Origin: Aquipuribacter sp. SD81
GTDB lineage: Bacteria; Actinomycetota; Actinomycetes; Actinomycetales; JBBAYJ01
Assembly: GCF_037153975.1 (NCBI RefSeq)
Contig: NZ_JBBAYJ010000018.1
Span: forward strand, 26,247 to 90,246
Direction: 5' to 3'
Length of the DNA: 64,000 nucleotides
Shown: positions 10,432 through 20,316 of the stretch, one piece after another
How the letters are laid out: every line of letters begins with the position of its first letter
How positions within the stretch are numbered: position 1 is the first letter of the stretch
Position numbers and translations under genes: made by a program
Notes under the pieces: generated by a model
Seen by the model: only the letters and a program-made list of their open reading frames with translations
Database searches by the model: none
Told to the model about the DNA's origin: nothing

Positions 10432-12291
10432 TCAGTCCTCGCGGTCCCACTCGGGGGCGATGCCCCGGGCGACCTGGATGGCGTCGTTGCTCACGCCGGC
10501 GGGCACCATCGGCCACACCATGGCGTCGCGGTGCACGACGAAGTCGACGACGACGGGCCGGTCGTCGACCGCGAGCGCCTTCTCGATCGTCGCGTCGACG
10601 TCGGCCGCGGTCTCGCACCGCAGGCCGACGCAGCCGTAGGCCTCGGCGAGCCGGACGAAGTCGGGGATGCGGACCGGCTCGGCGCCCAGGCCCGCCCGAC
10701 CGCTGCCCAGGTCGGTGTTGGAGTACCGCGACTCGTAGAACAGCGTCTGCCACTGCCGGACCATGCCGAGGCTGGAGTTGTTGATGACGGCCACCTTGAT
10801 GGGGATGTCGTTGATGGCGCAGGTGGCGAGCTCCTGGTTCGTCATCTGGAAGCAGCCGTCGCCGTCGATCGCCCACACGGTGGTGTCGGGCAGGCCGGCC
10901 TTCGCCCCCATCGCCGCCGGGACCGAGTAGCCCATGGTGCCGAGCCCGCCGGAGTTCAGCCACGTGCCGGGCTTCTCGTAGCGCACGAACTGCGCCGCCC
11001 ACATCTGGTGCTGTCCGACGCCGGAGGCGTAGACGGCGTCCGGTCCGGACAGCGCGCCGAGGCGCTCGATGACGTACTGCGGCGACAGGGAGCCGTCGTC
11101 GGGCTCGGCGTAGCCGAGCGGGTAGCGCTCGCGCAGGGAGTCCAGCTGCTGCCACCAGCCGCCGAGGTCGGCGCGGTGACCGGCGTCGTGCTCGGCGCGG
11201 ACCGCCGTCACCAGGTCGGTGAGGACCTCCTTGACGTCACCGACGATCGGCACGTCCGCGTGCCGGTTCTTGCCGATCTCCGCCGGGTCGATGTCGGCGT
11301 GGACGACCGTCGCGCCGGGCGCGAAGGAGTCGAGGCGACCCGTCACGCGGTCGTCGAAGCGCGCGCCGAGGGCGACGACGAGGTCGGCCTTCTGCAGCGC
11401 GGCCACCGCGGCGACCGTGCCGTGCATGCCGGGCATGCCGAGGTTCGCCGGGTGGGAGTCCGGCAGCGCGCCGCGGGCCATGAGCGTCGTGACGGCCGGG
11501 GCGCCGGTGAGGTCGGCGAGCTCGCGCAGCGGTGCGGCGGCGCCGGCGCGCACGACGCCGCCGCCGACGTAGAGCACGGGCCGGCGGGCCGAGGCGAGCA
11601 GCTGCGCCGCCTCGCGGACCCGCTTGCTGTGCGGGCGGGTGACCGGCCGGTAGCCGGGCAGCTCGATGCGCTCGGGCCAGTGGAACGTCGTCGTGGCCTG
11701 CAGGGCGTCCTTCGACACGTCGACGAGGACCGGGCCGGGGCGGCCGGTCGAGGCGATGTGGAAGGCCTCGGCGACCGCGCGCGGGATCTCGGCCGGGTCG
11801 GTCACGAGGTAGTTGTGCTTCGTGACGGGCATCGTCATGCCCGTGATGTCCGCCTCCTGGAAGGCGTCGGTGCCGATGGCCGAGGACGACACCTGGCCCG
11901 TGATCGCGACCATGGGCACGGAGTCCATGTGGGCGTCGGCGATCGCCGTCACGAGGTTCGTCGCGCCCGGGCCGGACGTCGCCATGCAGACGCCGACCCG
12001 GCCGGTCGCCGCGGCGTAGCCCTCGGCCGCGTGCCCCGCGCCCTGCTCGTGCCGCACGAGGACGTGCCGGACCTCCGCGGAGTCCATGAGCGGGTCGTAG
12101 GCGGGCAGGATCGCGCCGCCGGGGATGCCGAAGACGACGTCGACGCCCGCGGCCTCCAGGGAGCGGACGAGGGACTCGGCCCCCGTCATGGTCCGCCCGT
12201 CGTGCCGGCGCTGCTGGGCCGCCCGGGCCTGCTCGGCCCGCGCCTGCGCCGGCGCGACGGGGCTGGCGCCGTCGGTGCGCGTCTCCGTCAT
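10432..12291 (-). CDS. ilvB: Acetolactate synthase large (catalytic) subunit
   Basis: A thiamine-diphosphate enzyme of 619 residues that condenses two pyruvates, or pyruvate with 2-oxobutyrate. The N-terminal catalytic Glu is in [15 protein letters not shown]. The central FAD-binding domain carries [12 protein letters not shown]. The ThDP/Mg site is [14 protein letters not shown] to VINNSSLGM. The ATG at 12291 follows a strong AGGAGGAGC ribosome-binding site, unlike most genes here, because its message carries a leader. The first 35 residues are an Ala/Gln-rich extension common in actinobacteria. It is transcribed with ilvN and ilvC. Confidence 0.98.
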   Translation of the reverse strand: MTETRTDGASPVAPAQARAEQARAAQQRRHDGRTMTGAESLVRSLEAAGVDVVFGIPGGAILPAYDPLMDSAEVRHVLVRHEQGAGHAAEGYAAATGRVGVCMATSGPGATNLVTAIADAHMDSVPMVAITGQVSSSAIGTDAFQEADITGMTMPVTKHNYLVTDPAEIPRAVAEAFHIASTGRPGPVLVDVSKDALQATTTFHWPERIELPGYRPVTRPHSKRVREAAQLLASARRPVLYVGGGVVRAGAAAPLRELADLTGAPAVTTLMARGALPDSHPANLGMPGMHGTVAAVAALQKADLVVALGARFDDRVTGRLDSFAPGATVVHADIDPAEIGKNRHADVPIVGDVKEVLTDLVTAVRAEHDAGHRADLGGWWQQLDSLRERYPLGYAEPDDGSLSPQYVIERLGALSGPDAVYASGVGQHQMWAAQFVRYEKPGTWLNSGGLGTMGYSVPAAMGAKAGLPDTTVWAIDGDGCFQMTNQELATCAINDIPIKVAVINNSSLGMVRQWQTLFYESRYSNTDLGSGRAGLGAEPVRIPDFVRLAEAYGCVGLRCETAADVDATIEKALAVDDRPVVVDFVVHRDAMVWPMVPAGVSNDAIQVARGIAPEWDRED

Positions 12292-12372
12292 GCTGCTCCT
12301 CCTCGTGCGGTCGGGGGCGTCGTCGGCCCCCGTGGTCGGGCATCCCCGCGCCGGCCGGTCCCGGACACGGGA

Positions 12373-12406
12373 CGACCCCTCCGCCCCGGGCCGGGGTGAG
12401 GGGTCG
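12373..12406 (-). terminator. Attenuator hairpin in the ilvB leader
   Basis: On the minus strand a nine-base-pair stem CGACCCCTC/GAGGGGTCG (12398–12406 with 12373–12381) encloses a second GC-rich hairpin. It lies 32 bases after the leader-peptide stop and about 80 bases before ilvB. There is no U-tract, as usual in high-GC actinobacteria. Position and leader peptide support a transcription attenuator; the competing antiterminator is not resolved by eye. Confidence 0.65.
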
Positions 12407-12437
12407 CGCGTCGCTGGGACCGTGGCTCGGGGCTCGG

Positions 12438-12497
12438 TCAGGCGACGCGCCTGCCGAGTACGAGTACCTCCACGCGGGAGGTGGTGCCCTGTGCCAC
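12438..12497 (-). CDS. ilvB leader peptide (attenuation sensor)
   Basis: A 19-codon ORF reading [19 protein letters not shown], followed by TGA. Six of its last eleven residues are Val or Leu, including the run Val-Leu-Val-Leu. Its GTG lies seven bases downstream of a good -10 (TACCGT), so it is probably translated from the first base of the message. Classical ribosome-mediated attenuation is known or predicted ahead of ilvB in actinobacteria. Stalling at Val/Leu codons when charged tRNA is short would favour read-through into ilvBNC. Confidence 0.75.
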   Translation of the reverse strand: MAQGTTSRVEVLVLGRRVA

Positions 12498-12504
12498 GCA
12501 CGTG

Positions 12505-12533
12505 ACGGTACGCCCCCCTCGGGGAGGTGTCAG
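12505..12533 (-). promoter_or_regulatory. ilvBNC promoter
   Basis: On the minus strand the -35-like CTGACA (12528–12533) is separated by exactly 17 bases from TACCGT (12505–12510). The predicted start point coincides with the leader-peptide GTG at 12497. The -35 box covers the TGA stop of the upstream GGDEF–EAL gene, so the promoter is embedded in that gene's 3' end. Confidence 0.65.
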
Positions 12534-15298
12534 GTGCCGACCCCCTGCGTCTCAGGATGCGGGACGGCGTCCCGGATGTCGGCCGGTCGGAGACGCGCCG
12601 GGCCGGCGGAGCCGTCGTCGTCGGCCAGGCGCGCCCGGTGGGCCTGCTCGCGCTCGGGCTCCCGGGGCGGCACGACGACCCGCTCGGGGACGTCCTCCGG
12701 CCGGGTCGGCTGGGCGAGCAGGAACCCCTGGCCCAGCGGGCAGCGCAGCGCCCGCAGCAGGTGCACCTGCTCGACGTCCTGCACGCCCTCGGCCACGACG
12801 GTGAGGCCGAGCTCCTGGCCGAGCTGGACGATCGAACGGAGGACGGCCTGGTCGCGGTCCGAGACCGCCGCCGCCCGCACGAAGGCCCGGTCGACCTTGA
12901 GCACGTCCAGCGGCAGCCGGTGCAGGTGCGCGAGCGAGGAGTAGCCGGTGCCGAAGTCGTCGAGCGCGACGCGCACGCCGGTCGCCCGCAGCGCCTCGAG
13001 CACCTCCGCGGCCGCGTCGAGGTCGCGCAGCAGCGTCGTCTCGGTGACCTCCAGCGTGAGCCGGTCCGGCGGGACGCCGTGCGCCGCGAGCGCCCCGCGC
13101 ACCCGGTCGGTGAGCAGGGGGTCGGCGAGCTGCAGCGGTGACAGGTTGACGGCCACCGTGAGCCGGCGGCCGGCTGCGGCCCACCGCGCCGCCTGACGGA
13201 GGGCGAGGTCGAGCGCGTGGGCGCCGACCTCGACGATGAGGCCGCTGCGCTCCAGCGACGGCACGAAGACGGCGGGACCGACCCCGGAACCGGGCCAGCG
13301 CAGCAGCGCCTCGGTACCGACGACCCGACCGTCGACGAGGTCGACGACGGGCTGGTGGAGCAGCTCGAAGTCCTGTCCCTCCGCGGCCTCCCGGACGCGT
13401 CGCTCGAGCTCGGAGCGCTCGACGGCGCTGGCGAGCATCCGCGGGTGGGACACCACGACCTTGCGCCCGCCGTCGCGCTTGGCCTCGTACATGGCGAGGT
13501 CGGCGTCGCGCAGCACCTCGTCCGCACCGGCGGCGCCGTTCGCGACCGCGAGGCCGAGGCTCGCGGTGACGCGCAGCCGCCGCGTGCCGACGGCGTACGG
13601 CGTCACCATCTCCTCCAGCACCTTCTCGGCCACCGCCCGGACGCGCTCGACGTCGTCGTCGCACACCATCACCGCGAACTCGTCACCGGACAGCCGCCCG
13701 ACCACGTCGTCCTCGGCGACGGCGAAGCGCAGCCGGCGGGCCGCGGCCACGAGCAGGCGGTCGCCGACCGCGTGGCCCTCGGTGTCGTTGACCGCCTTGA
13801 ACTCGTCGAGGTCGATGAACACGACCGACGTCGGCAGGCCCTCGGCGACCCGGTGGGCGAGAGCACGACCGAACCACCACCGGTTGGGCAGGCCGGTGAG
13901 GGCGTCGTAGCGGGCGCGCCGCTCGAGCTCGCGCTGCAGGCGCACCCGCTCCGACACGTCGCGCATGACGACGGTGAGACCGCCGGGCACCGCCGGGGTG
14001 TCGTGCGGGTGCACGCGCACCTCGACGTGCCGCCACCCGCCGCCGGCGCGCGTGAGCCGGACCCGGTCGACGACGACGGACTCCTGCCGGCCCAGCGACA
14101 GCGCCTCGGTGAGGTCGTGGCGCTCGGCGGGGTGGACGAGCCCGGTGAGCTCGCGTCCCTCCAGCTCCCCGGGCTCCAGCGCGAGCACGGCCCGGGCGGC
14201 GGGGCTGGAGAACACGACGACCCCCCGGGCGTCGCACACCGCCACGACGTCGCTGGAGCCGTCGACGATGGTGCGGAACCGGACGGACGTCTCGTGCAGC
14301 CGCCGCGCGAGGCGGGACTGCTCGCGCAGCAGCAGCGCGGTCTGGATGAGGACCGCGGCGATGAGCGACGCGGTGAAGCCGATGACGGCGGGCTCGGTCG
14401 GAGGACCCGTCACGGCCCGCGTCCCGACGACGCACACGACGGAGCCCGTCACGACGACGGGCAGCCACGTGCGGGCCTCGTGCCGGGCCAGCGGCGGTTC
14501 CTCGCTCGGCTGCACGTCGCTCGCGCGCCGTCGCAGCGGACCGGGGTGCCAGAACAGCGGTCCGCGCCCGAGCGCGGCCCCCGCCGCCGCGACGACGGCG
14601 GTGGTCCACAGCGCGTCCGCCCAGACGTCGGCGGGCCCGCCGGAGCCGAAGCGCCACGTGACCGTGTCCGCGGCGGTGGCGGCCGCGATGGAGGCGACGA
14701 GCGGCGCGACGGCCGAGCGCTCCCCCGGCGGCTGACGGCGCAGCAGCCCCACGAGCAGCGACAGCACGACGACGTCGACGACGACCCACAGCCCGACGAC
14801 CGGCTGCGGGACCGGCTCGAGCCGGTCGCCGGGCCGGCTCGCGGCGATCAGCAGCAGCACCGCCAGCAGCGGCGCCACGGAGATGACCCATCCCTCGAGG
14901 ACGAGCATGAGCGCGCGGTCGACGCTGCGGCGCACGCCCGGCGACAGCACGACCGCGAGCAGCAGGACCGCGCCCACCCCCGCCCGGGCCGCGAGGGCGA
15001 CGCCCTCGGTGCCGTGGTTGCCCGACAGGGTGACGACCGCCCCGAGCGGCGCGACGAGCGCGGCGGCGGCGAAGGCGAGCCGCTCGCGACCGCGGGACCC
15101 GGCGGCGCGCCACGACATGCCCGCGGCGAGCGCGACGAGACCGGCGAGGAGCGGGACGTGCCGCGGCGCGACGAAGGCGGGTGCGCCCGAGACGAGCCCG
15201 ATCCCGGCGACGGCGACGCCGGTCAGCGGGGCGAGCACGGCCCACACGAGGGCGCGCCCGAGCGCCAGCGCGCGTGGCGTGCCGTCCGGTCCTCGCAC
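12530..15298 (-). CDS. Membrane PAS–GGDEF–EAL cyclic-di-GMP protein
   Basis: A 922-residue bifunctional-type enzyme of cyclic-di-GMP turnover at the membrane. About ten hydrophobic segments fill residues 10–330. A PAS domain follows (about 340–460, [20 protein letters not shown]). The GGDEF domain (about 470–625) has [13 protein letters not shown] and the active-site variant SGDEF in place of GGDEF. The EAL domain (about 640–880) has an intact EALLRW, NLSPLQL, EVTET and the loop [13 protein letters not shown]. Intact EAL residues suggest phosphodiesterase activity. The SGDEF variant may still act or may only bind GTP. The architecture and place between ilv and gat/lig genes resemble Streptomyces RmdB (inference). 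The GTG start at 15298 is the furthest upstream; later starts are possible. Confidence 0.92.
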   Translation of the reverse strand: MRGPDGTPRALALGRALVWAVLAPLTGVAVAGIGLVSGAPAFVAPRHVPLLAGLVALAAGMSWRAAGSRGRERLAFAAAALVAPLGAVVTLSGNHGTEGVALAARAGVGAVLLLAVVLSPGVRRSVDRALMLVLEGWVISVAPLLAVLLLIAASRPGDRLEPVPQPVVGLWVVVDVVVLSLLVGLLRRQPPGERSAVAPLVASIAAATAADTVTWRFGSGGPADVWADALWTTAVVAAAGAALGRGPLFWHPGPLRRRASDVQPSEEPPLARHEARTWLPVVVTGSVVCVVGTRAVTGPPTEPAVIGFTASLIAAVLIQTALLLREQSRLARRLHETSVRFRTIVDGSSDVVAVCDARGVVVFSSPAARAVLALEPGELEGRELTGLVHPAERHDLTEALSLGRQESVVVDRVRLTRAGGGWRHVEVRVHPHDTPAVPGGLTVVMRDVSERVRLQRELERRARYDALTGLPNRWWFGRALAHRVAEGLPTSVVFIDLDEFKAVNDTEGHAVGDRLLVAAARRLRFAVAEDDVVGRLSGDEFAVMVCDDDVERVRAVAEKVLEEMVTPYAVGTRRLRVTASLGLAVANGAAGADEVLRDADLAMYEAKRDGGRKVVVSHPRMLASAVERSELERRVREAAEGQDFELLHQPVVDLVDGRVVGTEALLRWPGSGVGPAVFVPSLERSGLIVEVGAHALDLALRQAARWAAAGRRLTVAVNLSPLQLADPLLTDRVRGALAAHGVPPDRLTLEVTETTLLRDLDAAAEVLEALRATGVRVALDDFGTGYSSLAHLHRLPLDVLKVDRAFVRAAAVSDRDQAVLRSIVQLGQELGLTVVAEGVQDVEQVHLLRALRCPLGQGFLLAQPTRPEDVPERVVVPPREPEREQAHRARLADDDGSAGPARLRPADIRDAVPHPETQGVGT

Positions 15299-15375
15299 CG
15301 TCGACCCCGTCCGTCCGATGTGGGTGTCGGGTCGATGATGACGGATGGGCCGCGGCTCGCGCGCGGTCCCCGCGC

Positions 15376-15402
15376 CCGACCCGGGCGGGTCCGCCCGGTC
15401 GG
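15376..15402 (-). terminator. Terminator hairpin after ilvD
   Basis: Three bases after the ilvD stop, the minus strand folds into CCGACC-GGGCGG paired with CCGCCCGGGTCGG, a 12-bp stem with one bulged base and a two-base tip. The stem and location fit an intrinsic terminator without a U-tract. Confidence 0.6.
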
Positions 15403-15405
15403 CCC

Positions 15406-17106
15406 TCAGGTCGTGACGGCGCCCAGGCTCGCCGACCGGACCGTCCGGACGTACTTGGACAGGACGCCGCGGGGCGGGGCGGGCTCGCGCGGGGTGGTCG
15501 TGGCCCGCCGCTGCTGCATCGTCGCGTCGTCGACCAGCAGGTCGAGCGTCGCGCCGGCGACGTCGAGGCGGATCCGGTCGCCGTCCTCGACGAACGCGAC
15601 CGGGCCGCCGTCGACCGCCTCGGGGGCCACGTGCCCAACGCAGAGCCCCGTCGTGCCGCCCGAGAACCGGCCGTCGGTGAGGAGCAGCACGTCCTTGCCG
15701 AGCCCGGCGCCCTTGATGGCGCCGGTGATCGCGAGCATCTCCCGCATGCCGGGGCCGCCCTTGGGACCCTCGTAGCGGATGACGACGACGTCGCCGGCGG
15801 TGATGGTGCCGTCCTCCAGCGCGTCCATCGCGGCACGCTCGCCGTCGAAGACGCGGGCGGTGCCCTCGAAGACGTCGGAGTCGAAGCCGGCGCTCTTCAC
15901 CACGGCGCCCTCGGGGGCGAGGCTGCCGTGGAGGATCGTGATGCCGCCGGTCGCGTGGATCGGCTCGGTGAGCGCCCGGATGACCCGCCCGTCCGGGCTC
16001 GGCGCCTTGAGCGCGAGCAGGTCCTCGCGCATGGTCCGCCCGCTGACGGTCAGGCAGTCGCCGTTGAGCAGGCCCGCGTCCAGCAGCGCCTGCAGCACGA
16101 CGGGGACGCCGCCGATGCGGTCGACGTCGGTCATGACGTGCGCGCCGAAGGGCTTGAGGTCGCCGATGTGCGGCACCTTGGCCCCGATCCGGCTGAAGTC
16201 GTCGAGGCTCAGCTCGACGTGGGCCTCGTTGGCGATGGCGAGCAGGTGCAGGACGGCGTTCGTGCTGCCGCCGAAGGCCATGACGACGGCGATGGCGTTC
16301 TCGAACGCCTCGCGCGTGAGGATGTCGCGGGCGGTGTGGCCGCGCTCGAGCATGCCGACGACCGCCTCGCCGGAGCGGCGGGCGAAGCCGTCGCGGCGGC
16401 GGTCGACCGCGGGCGGCGCGGCGCTGCCGAGCAGGCTGAGGCCCAGCGCCTCACCGACGCTGGCCATGGTGTTGGCGGTGTACATGCCGCCGCACGCGCC
16501 CTCGCCGGGGCAGATCGCCCGCTCGATCGCGTCGACGTCCTCGCGGCTCATGAGCCCGCGGGCGCACGCACCGACGGCCTCGAAGGCGTCGATGATGGTG
16601 ACCTCGCGCTCGGTGCCGTCGGACAGCTTCGCCGTGCCGGGCAGGATGCTGCCGGCGTAGACGAACGCTGCCGCCAGGTCGAGCCGGGCGGCCGCCATCA
16701 TCATGCCGGGCAGCGACTTGTCGCAGCCGGCGAGCAGCACGGCACCGTCGAGCCGCTCGGCCTGCATGACGACCTCGACGCTGTCGGCGATCACCTCGCG
16801 GCTCACGAGGCTGTAGTGCATGCCCTCGTGGCCCATCGAGATGCCGTCGGAGACGCTGATGGTGCCGAACTCCATCGGGAAGCCGCCGGCCGCGTGCACG
16901 CCGTCCTTGGCGCTGCGCGCGAGCCGCTGCAGGCTGAGGTTGCACGGCGTGATCTCGTTCCAGCTGCTCGCGACGCCGATCTGCGGCTTGTCGAAGTCGT
17001 CGTCGGTCATGCCGACCGCGCGGAGCATGCCGCGCGCGGCGGTGCGCTCCAGCCCGTCGGTGACGTCGCGGGAACGGGGACGGCGGTCGACCGGCTGCTC
17101 CGACAT
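15406..17106 (-). CDS. ilvD: Dihydroxy-acid dehydratase
   Basis: A 566-residue iron-sulfur enzyme that dehydrates dihydroxyvalerate and dihydroxymethylvalerate, the third step of valine and isoleucine synthesis. Cluster cysteines appear in [21 protein letters not shown] and [16 protein letters not shown]. The C-terminal substrate region has [20 protein letters not shown]. The ATG at 17106 lies seven bases after TACGCT (complement of 17114–17119), so it has its own leaderless promoter separate from ilvBNC. A 599-bp gap with a tandem-repeat array separates it from the divergent carboxypeptidase. Confidence 0.98.
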   Translation of the reverse strand: MSEQPVDRRPRSRDVTDGLERTAARGMLRAVGMTDDDFDKPQIGVASSWNEITPCNLSLQRLARSAKDGVHAAGGFPMEFGTISVSDGISMGHEGMHYSLVSREVIADSVEVVMQAERLDGAVLLAGCDKSLPGMMMAAARLDLAAAFVYAGSILPGTAKLSDGTEREVTIIDAFEAVGACARGLMSREDVDAIERAICPGEGACGGMYTANTMASVGEALGLSLLGSAAPPAVDRRRDGFARRSGEAVVGMLERGHTARDILTREAFENAIAVVMAFGGSTNAVLHLLAIANEAHVELSLDDFSRIGAKVPHIGDLKPFGAHVMTDVDRIGGVPVVLQALLDAGLLNGDCLTVSGRTMREDLLALKAPSPDGRVIRALTEPIHATGGITILHGSLAPEGAVVKSAGFDSDVFEGTARVFDGERAAMDALEDGTITAGDVVVIRYEGPKGGPGMREMLAITGAIKGAGLGKDVLLLTDGRFSGGTTGLCVGHVAPEAVDGGPVAFVEDGDRIRLDVAGATLDLLVDDATMQQRRATTTPREPAPPRGVLSKYVRTVRSASLGAVTT

Positions 17107-17233
17107 GCCGCCCAGCGTAGGTCGGGCGCGTCGAGGCCGTCGTGCGCGTCTCGGTGAGGCGCACCTCGCCCCCGCCGACCGGTCGCCGGCGCCCGGTGTC
17201 AGGCAGGCAGCGCGGCGGGCACCGACGCCTGGC

Positions 17234-17562
17234 CCCGGAATCCGGACGCCACGACCACCCGACGCCGCCGGACGCGACGCGACGCCCGGAATCCGGACGG
17301 GACGACCGCCGAGCGCCGCCGGACGCGACGCGACGCCCGGAATCCGGACGGTACGACCACCAGGCGCCGCCGGACGCGACGCGACGCCCGGAATCCGGAC
17401 CGTACGACCACCGGGCGCCTGACGGAGTCGACGCGACGCCCGGAATCCGGACCGTACGACCACCCGACGCCGCCGTAGGCGACAGGACGCCCGGAATCCG
17501 GACGGTACGACCACCGGGCGCCGCCGGACGCGACGCCGACGCCCGGAATCCGGACGTACGGA
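17234..17562. repeat. Seven-copy 51-bp tandem repeat array
   Basis: Seven copies of a 51-bp unit (spacings 51, 51, 51, 52, 51, 52) start at 17234, 17285, 17336, 17387, 17439, 17490 and 17542, the last truncated. Each begins CCCGGAATCCGGAC, holding the interrupted palindrome CCGGA-A-TCCGG, then usually (G/C)GTACGACCACC and a GC-rich tail ending GACGCGACG. It sits between the divergent ilvD and carboxypeptidase genes. It is open in several frames because the period is 17 codons, but there is no start signal or codon bias, so I treat it as non-coding. The rest of the 599-bp gap holds the ilvD -10 on its left and an AT-richer carboxypeptidase leader on its right (17580–17700). Confidence 0.93.
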
Positions 17563-17705
17563 CCGTCCCGGGCCCGCGGCACAGTCCTGCCGTATCACAA
17601 CTGACCGTCCGGTTTCTAGGCGTTGATCCTGTTCCGACCCGCGTGCTTCGGTGTGTCCACCCCCTTTCGTCCGACGGTGGGCGGAAGCCGACAGGAGGAG
17701 AACGC

Positions 17706-18902
17706 ATGTCCGCACCGACCCCACGCGCGGCCCGCGCCGCGAAGGCCGCGGTGGCCGTCCCGGCCGTGGCCGCCCTCACGCTGGCGACGCTCGCCGTGAC
17801 CGCGACGACGAGCGCGGCGGCACCACCGAACAACGCGGCGTGCGGCACCCAGACCGGCGACACCTCCGTCGCGGGCTTCCTCAGCCACGAGGAGGTCGGC
17901 GACCGCCTCGACCGGATCGAGCGGACGAGCAAGGGCGTGGTCGACGTCGACGTCGCCGGCTACACCAACCAGGGCCGGGAGATCTGGACCGCCCGCGTCG
18001 GCACCGGCGACACCGTCGTGCTCGTCGAGAGCCAGATCCACGGCAACGAGCCGCACGGCACCGTCGCGCTGCTCAACCTCCTCGCCACGCTCGGCAACGG
18101 CTCGCAGCGCTCGGCCGAGATCCGGGAGGCCGTGACGGTCGTCGCGATCCCGCAGCTCAACGGCGACGGCGCCGCCCTCGACCAGCGCCAGAGCGACATC
18201 ACGTGGGACGAGGTCGTCGAGACCTACCCGCAGCTCGCGGGCGCACCGGTCGCGTGGAACTACAGCAACCGGGCCGGCGGCTTCGACCTCAACCGGGACT
18301 TCAACCCCGACCTCGACTACGTGCCGTCGCCGGCCGACCTGCCCGGCACGAGCGCCGGCACCGGCTGGTACCTCACGCCGGAGGCGCGCACGGTCCGCGA
18401 CGTGTACGCGGGCCTCGAGGACGAGTTCGGGACCGTCGACGTCTTCGTCGACCTCCACAACCAGGGCCCGTGCTACTCCGGCGAGGACATGGACGTGCAG
18501 TCGACGCTGTCGATCTCCGGCCGCTTCATCGCCGACCCGACCGAGTTCGGCGACTGGCCCGAGTTCGACTACGACGCGAGCCGCCAGGTCAACGTCGCGG
18601 TCTACGACGCCCTGCAGGAGCGCGGGCAGTCCGGCTTCGCCCCGGTGACGCTCTACCCGCAGGACACGAACCTGCCCGGCACCGCGCTCGGCTCGTTCGC
18701 CCTCCGCGGCAGCGCGACGGTCCTGTTCGAGACCACGGGCCAGACCCAGTCGACGGGCCAGAAGGAGCTCGGCATGCTCGTCAAGCAGGTCGAGGTCGGC
18801 CTGACCGGCATCCTCGACGCGATCACCGACGGCACGCTCGACGACATCGACCCCGAGCGCTACGAGGACATCCCCGAGCGGACGTTCCTGCCGCGGGACT
18901 GA
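17706..18902 (+). CDS. Secreted M14 family zinc carboxypeptidase
   Basis: A 398-residue exported metallopeptidase. The signal peptide is residues 1–39, with a hydrophobic core [18 protein letters not shown] and a likely cut after SAAA. The M14 zinc ligands are HGNEPHG (His and Glu) and the His of FVDLHNQG. Asn-Arg in [10 protein letters not shown] is the substrate-carboxylate site and FETTGQ holds the probable catalytic Glu. A Cys in the mature N-terminus and one in GPCYSGED could pair. It probably trims peptides or wall-derived peptides outside the cell. The ATG at 17706 follows AGGAGGAGAACGC, a strong ribosome-binding site on a long leader. Confidence 0.92.
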   Translation: MSAPTPRAARAAKAAVAVPAVAALTLATLAVTATTSAAAPPNNAACGTQTGDTSVAGFLSHEEVGDRLDRIERTSKGVVDVDVAGYTNQGREIWTARVGTGDTVVLVESQIHGNEPHGTVALLNLLATLGNGSQRSAEIREAVTVVAIPQLNGDGAALDQRQSDITWDEVVETYPQLAGAPVAWNYSNRAGGFDLNRDFNPDLDYVPSPADLPGTSAGTGWYLTPEARTVRDVYAGLEDEFGTVDVFVDLHNQGPCYSGEDMDVQSTLSISGRFIADPTEFGDWPEFDYDASRQVNVAVYDALQERGQSGFAPVTLYPQDTNLPGTALGSFALRGSATVLFETTGQTQSTGQKELGMLVKQVEVGLTGILDAITDGTLDDIDPERYEDIPERTFLPRD

Positions 18903-18925
18903 CCTCCCCTTCCCCCCTGCCCCAC

Positions 18926-18964
18926 CACGACGGGCCCCGACCGCTGCGGTCGGGGCCCGTCGTG
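18926..18964 (+). terminator. Strong hairpin terminator
   Basis: A perfect 18-bp stem (18926–18943 with 18947–18964) closed by a CTG loop, 24 bases after the carboxypeptidase stop. It isolates this gene from the next one on the same strand. There is no T-run. Confidence 0.85.
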
Positions 18965-18997
18965 CGTCCGCCCGACCCTGCTGCGCACCATGGGCGG

Positions 18998-20260
18998 GTG
19001 GGACGGAACCGGGCAGGAACGAGCGGGCGGACGGTCGGCGGGGCGCTCGCCGCCGGGCTGGCCCTCGCGCTCACGGGCTGCGCCGAGGGCGAGGTGGCGG
19101 CACCGGGGACCGCCGGACCGCCGGCGTCGGCCTCCCCCGCACCGTCGTCCGTCGTGCCGTCCGGCCCGGCCACCGACGTGGCGCCGGCTTCCCCGGAGCC
19201 GTCGGCCACGGCGACCGCGTCCCCCGAGGCGGCACCCGAGCCGTCGAGCACGTTCTCCGACGTCGCGGCGGCGGGCACGCCCGACCCCGCCGCGGCCGAG
19301 GACGTCGTCACGGGCCTCGACGTGCCGTGGGACCTCGCGTTCCTGCCGGACGGCTCGGCGCTGGTGACGCTGCGCGACGAGGCGAGGGTCGTCCACGTCG
19401 ACCCGGACGGGACGCTGAGCGAGGTCACCGCCGACGGCGACGACGGCACGGTCGCGGGCGTCGCCCCGGACGGCGAGGGCGGCCTGCTCGGCGTCACGAC
19501 CGACGCCACGGCCGAGCACGTGTTCGTCTACCTCACCGGCCCCGACGACAACCGGGTCGTGCGCTACGCCTTCGACCGGGAGCGGCTCGCGCTCACCGAG
19601 CCGGAGCCCGTCGTCACCGGCATCCCGAAGGCCGAGGTGCACAACGGCGGCCGCATCGACCTCGGCCCCGACGGCTTCCTCTACGTGGCCACGGGGGACG
19701 CCCGGGACACCTCCGCGTCGCCGGACACCGGCTCGCTCGCGGGCAAGGTGCTGCGGGTGACGACCGACGGCGAGCCGGCCCCGGGCAACCCGGTCGCGGG
19801 CAGCCCGGTGTGGACGAGCGGGCACCGCAACGTCCAGGGCCTCGGCTGGTCGCCCGACGGCACGATGTGGGCGAGCGAGTTCGGGCAGAACACCACCGAC
19901 GAGCTCAACGTGCTGCGGGCGGGCGCCGACTACGGCTGGCCCGAGGTCGAGGGCGTCGGGGACGTCGACGGCCTCACCGACCCCGTCGCGACGTGGGACA
20001 CCGACGAGGCGAGCCCGAGCGGGATCGCCGTGACCGCCGACGCCGTCTACCTCGCCGCGCTGCAGGGCGAGCGGGTCTGGCGCGTACCGGTCGAGGACGG
20101 GGCGGTGAGCGGGGAGCCCGAGACCGTCCTCGACGGCTACGGCCGCGTCCGGCACGTGGAGGTCGGCCCCGACGGCGCGCTGTGGCTGCTCACGAGCAAC
20201 ACCTTCCGCGGCGACCCGCGGGACGGCGACGACCGGATCGTGCGCGTCCCGCTGTCGTGA
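18998..20260 (+). CDS. PQQ-type sugar dehydrogenase lipoprotein (glucose/sorbosone dehydrogenase fold)
   Basis: A 420-residue exported lipoprotein: the hydrophobic stretch VGGALAAGLALALTGC ends in a lipobox with the lipidated Cys. A Pro/Ser/Ala-rich linker covers about residues 30–90, then a beta-propeller (about 95–418). Motifs of soluble aldose-sugar dehydrogenases include GLDVPWDLAFLPDGSALVT, EVHNGGRIDLGPDGFLYVATGDA, GHRNVQGLGWSPDGTMWASEFG and YGWPEVEG. The His in GHRNVQG and other residues usually bind PQQ and calcium. Substrate and electron acceptor are unknown. The GTG at 18998 lies six bases after CACCAT. Confidence 0.88.
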   Translation: MGRNRAGTSGRTVGGALAAGLALALTGCAEGEVAAPGTAGPPASASPAPSSVVPSGPATDVAPASPEPSATATASPEAAPEPSSTFSDVAAAGTPDPAAAEDVVTGLDVPWDLAFLPDGSALVTLRDEARVVHVDPDGTLSEVTADGDDGTVAGVAPDGEGGLLGVTTDATAEHVFVYLTGPDDNRVVRYAFDRERLALTEPEPVVTGIPKAEVHNGGRIDLGPDGFLYVATGDARDTSASPDTGSLAGKVLRVTTDGEPAPGNPVAGSPVWTSGHRNVQGLGWSPDGTMWASEFGQNTTDELNVLRAGADYGWPEVEGVGDVDGLTDPVATWDTDEASPSGIAVTADAVYLAALQGERVWRVPVEDGAVSGEPETVLDGYGRVRHVEVGPDGALWLLTSNTFRGDPRDGDDRIVRVPLS

Positions 20261-20316
20261 CCTGCGACGCCTCGCGTGACCGCGCGGGCCGGCGGCGTGC
20301 TGGCTAGCGTCGCCGG

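Noticed and set aside
17142..17705. A long in-frame extension of the carboxypeptidase through the 51-bp array, giving a repetitive Arg/Pro protein
   Set aside because: The signal peptide and a strong ribosome-binding site fix the start at 17706; the array is open in several frames only because its period is 17 codons.
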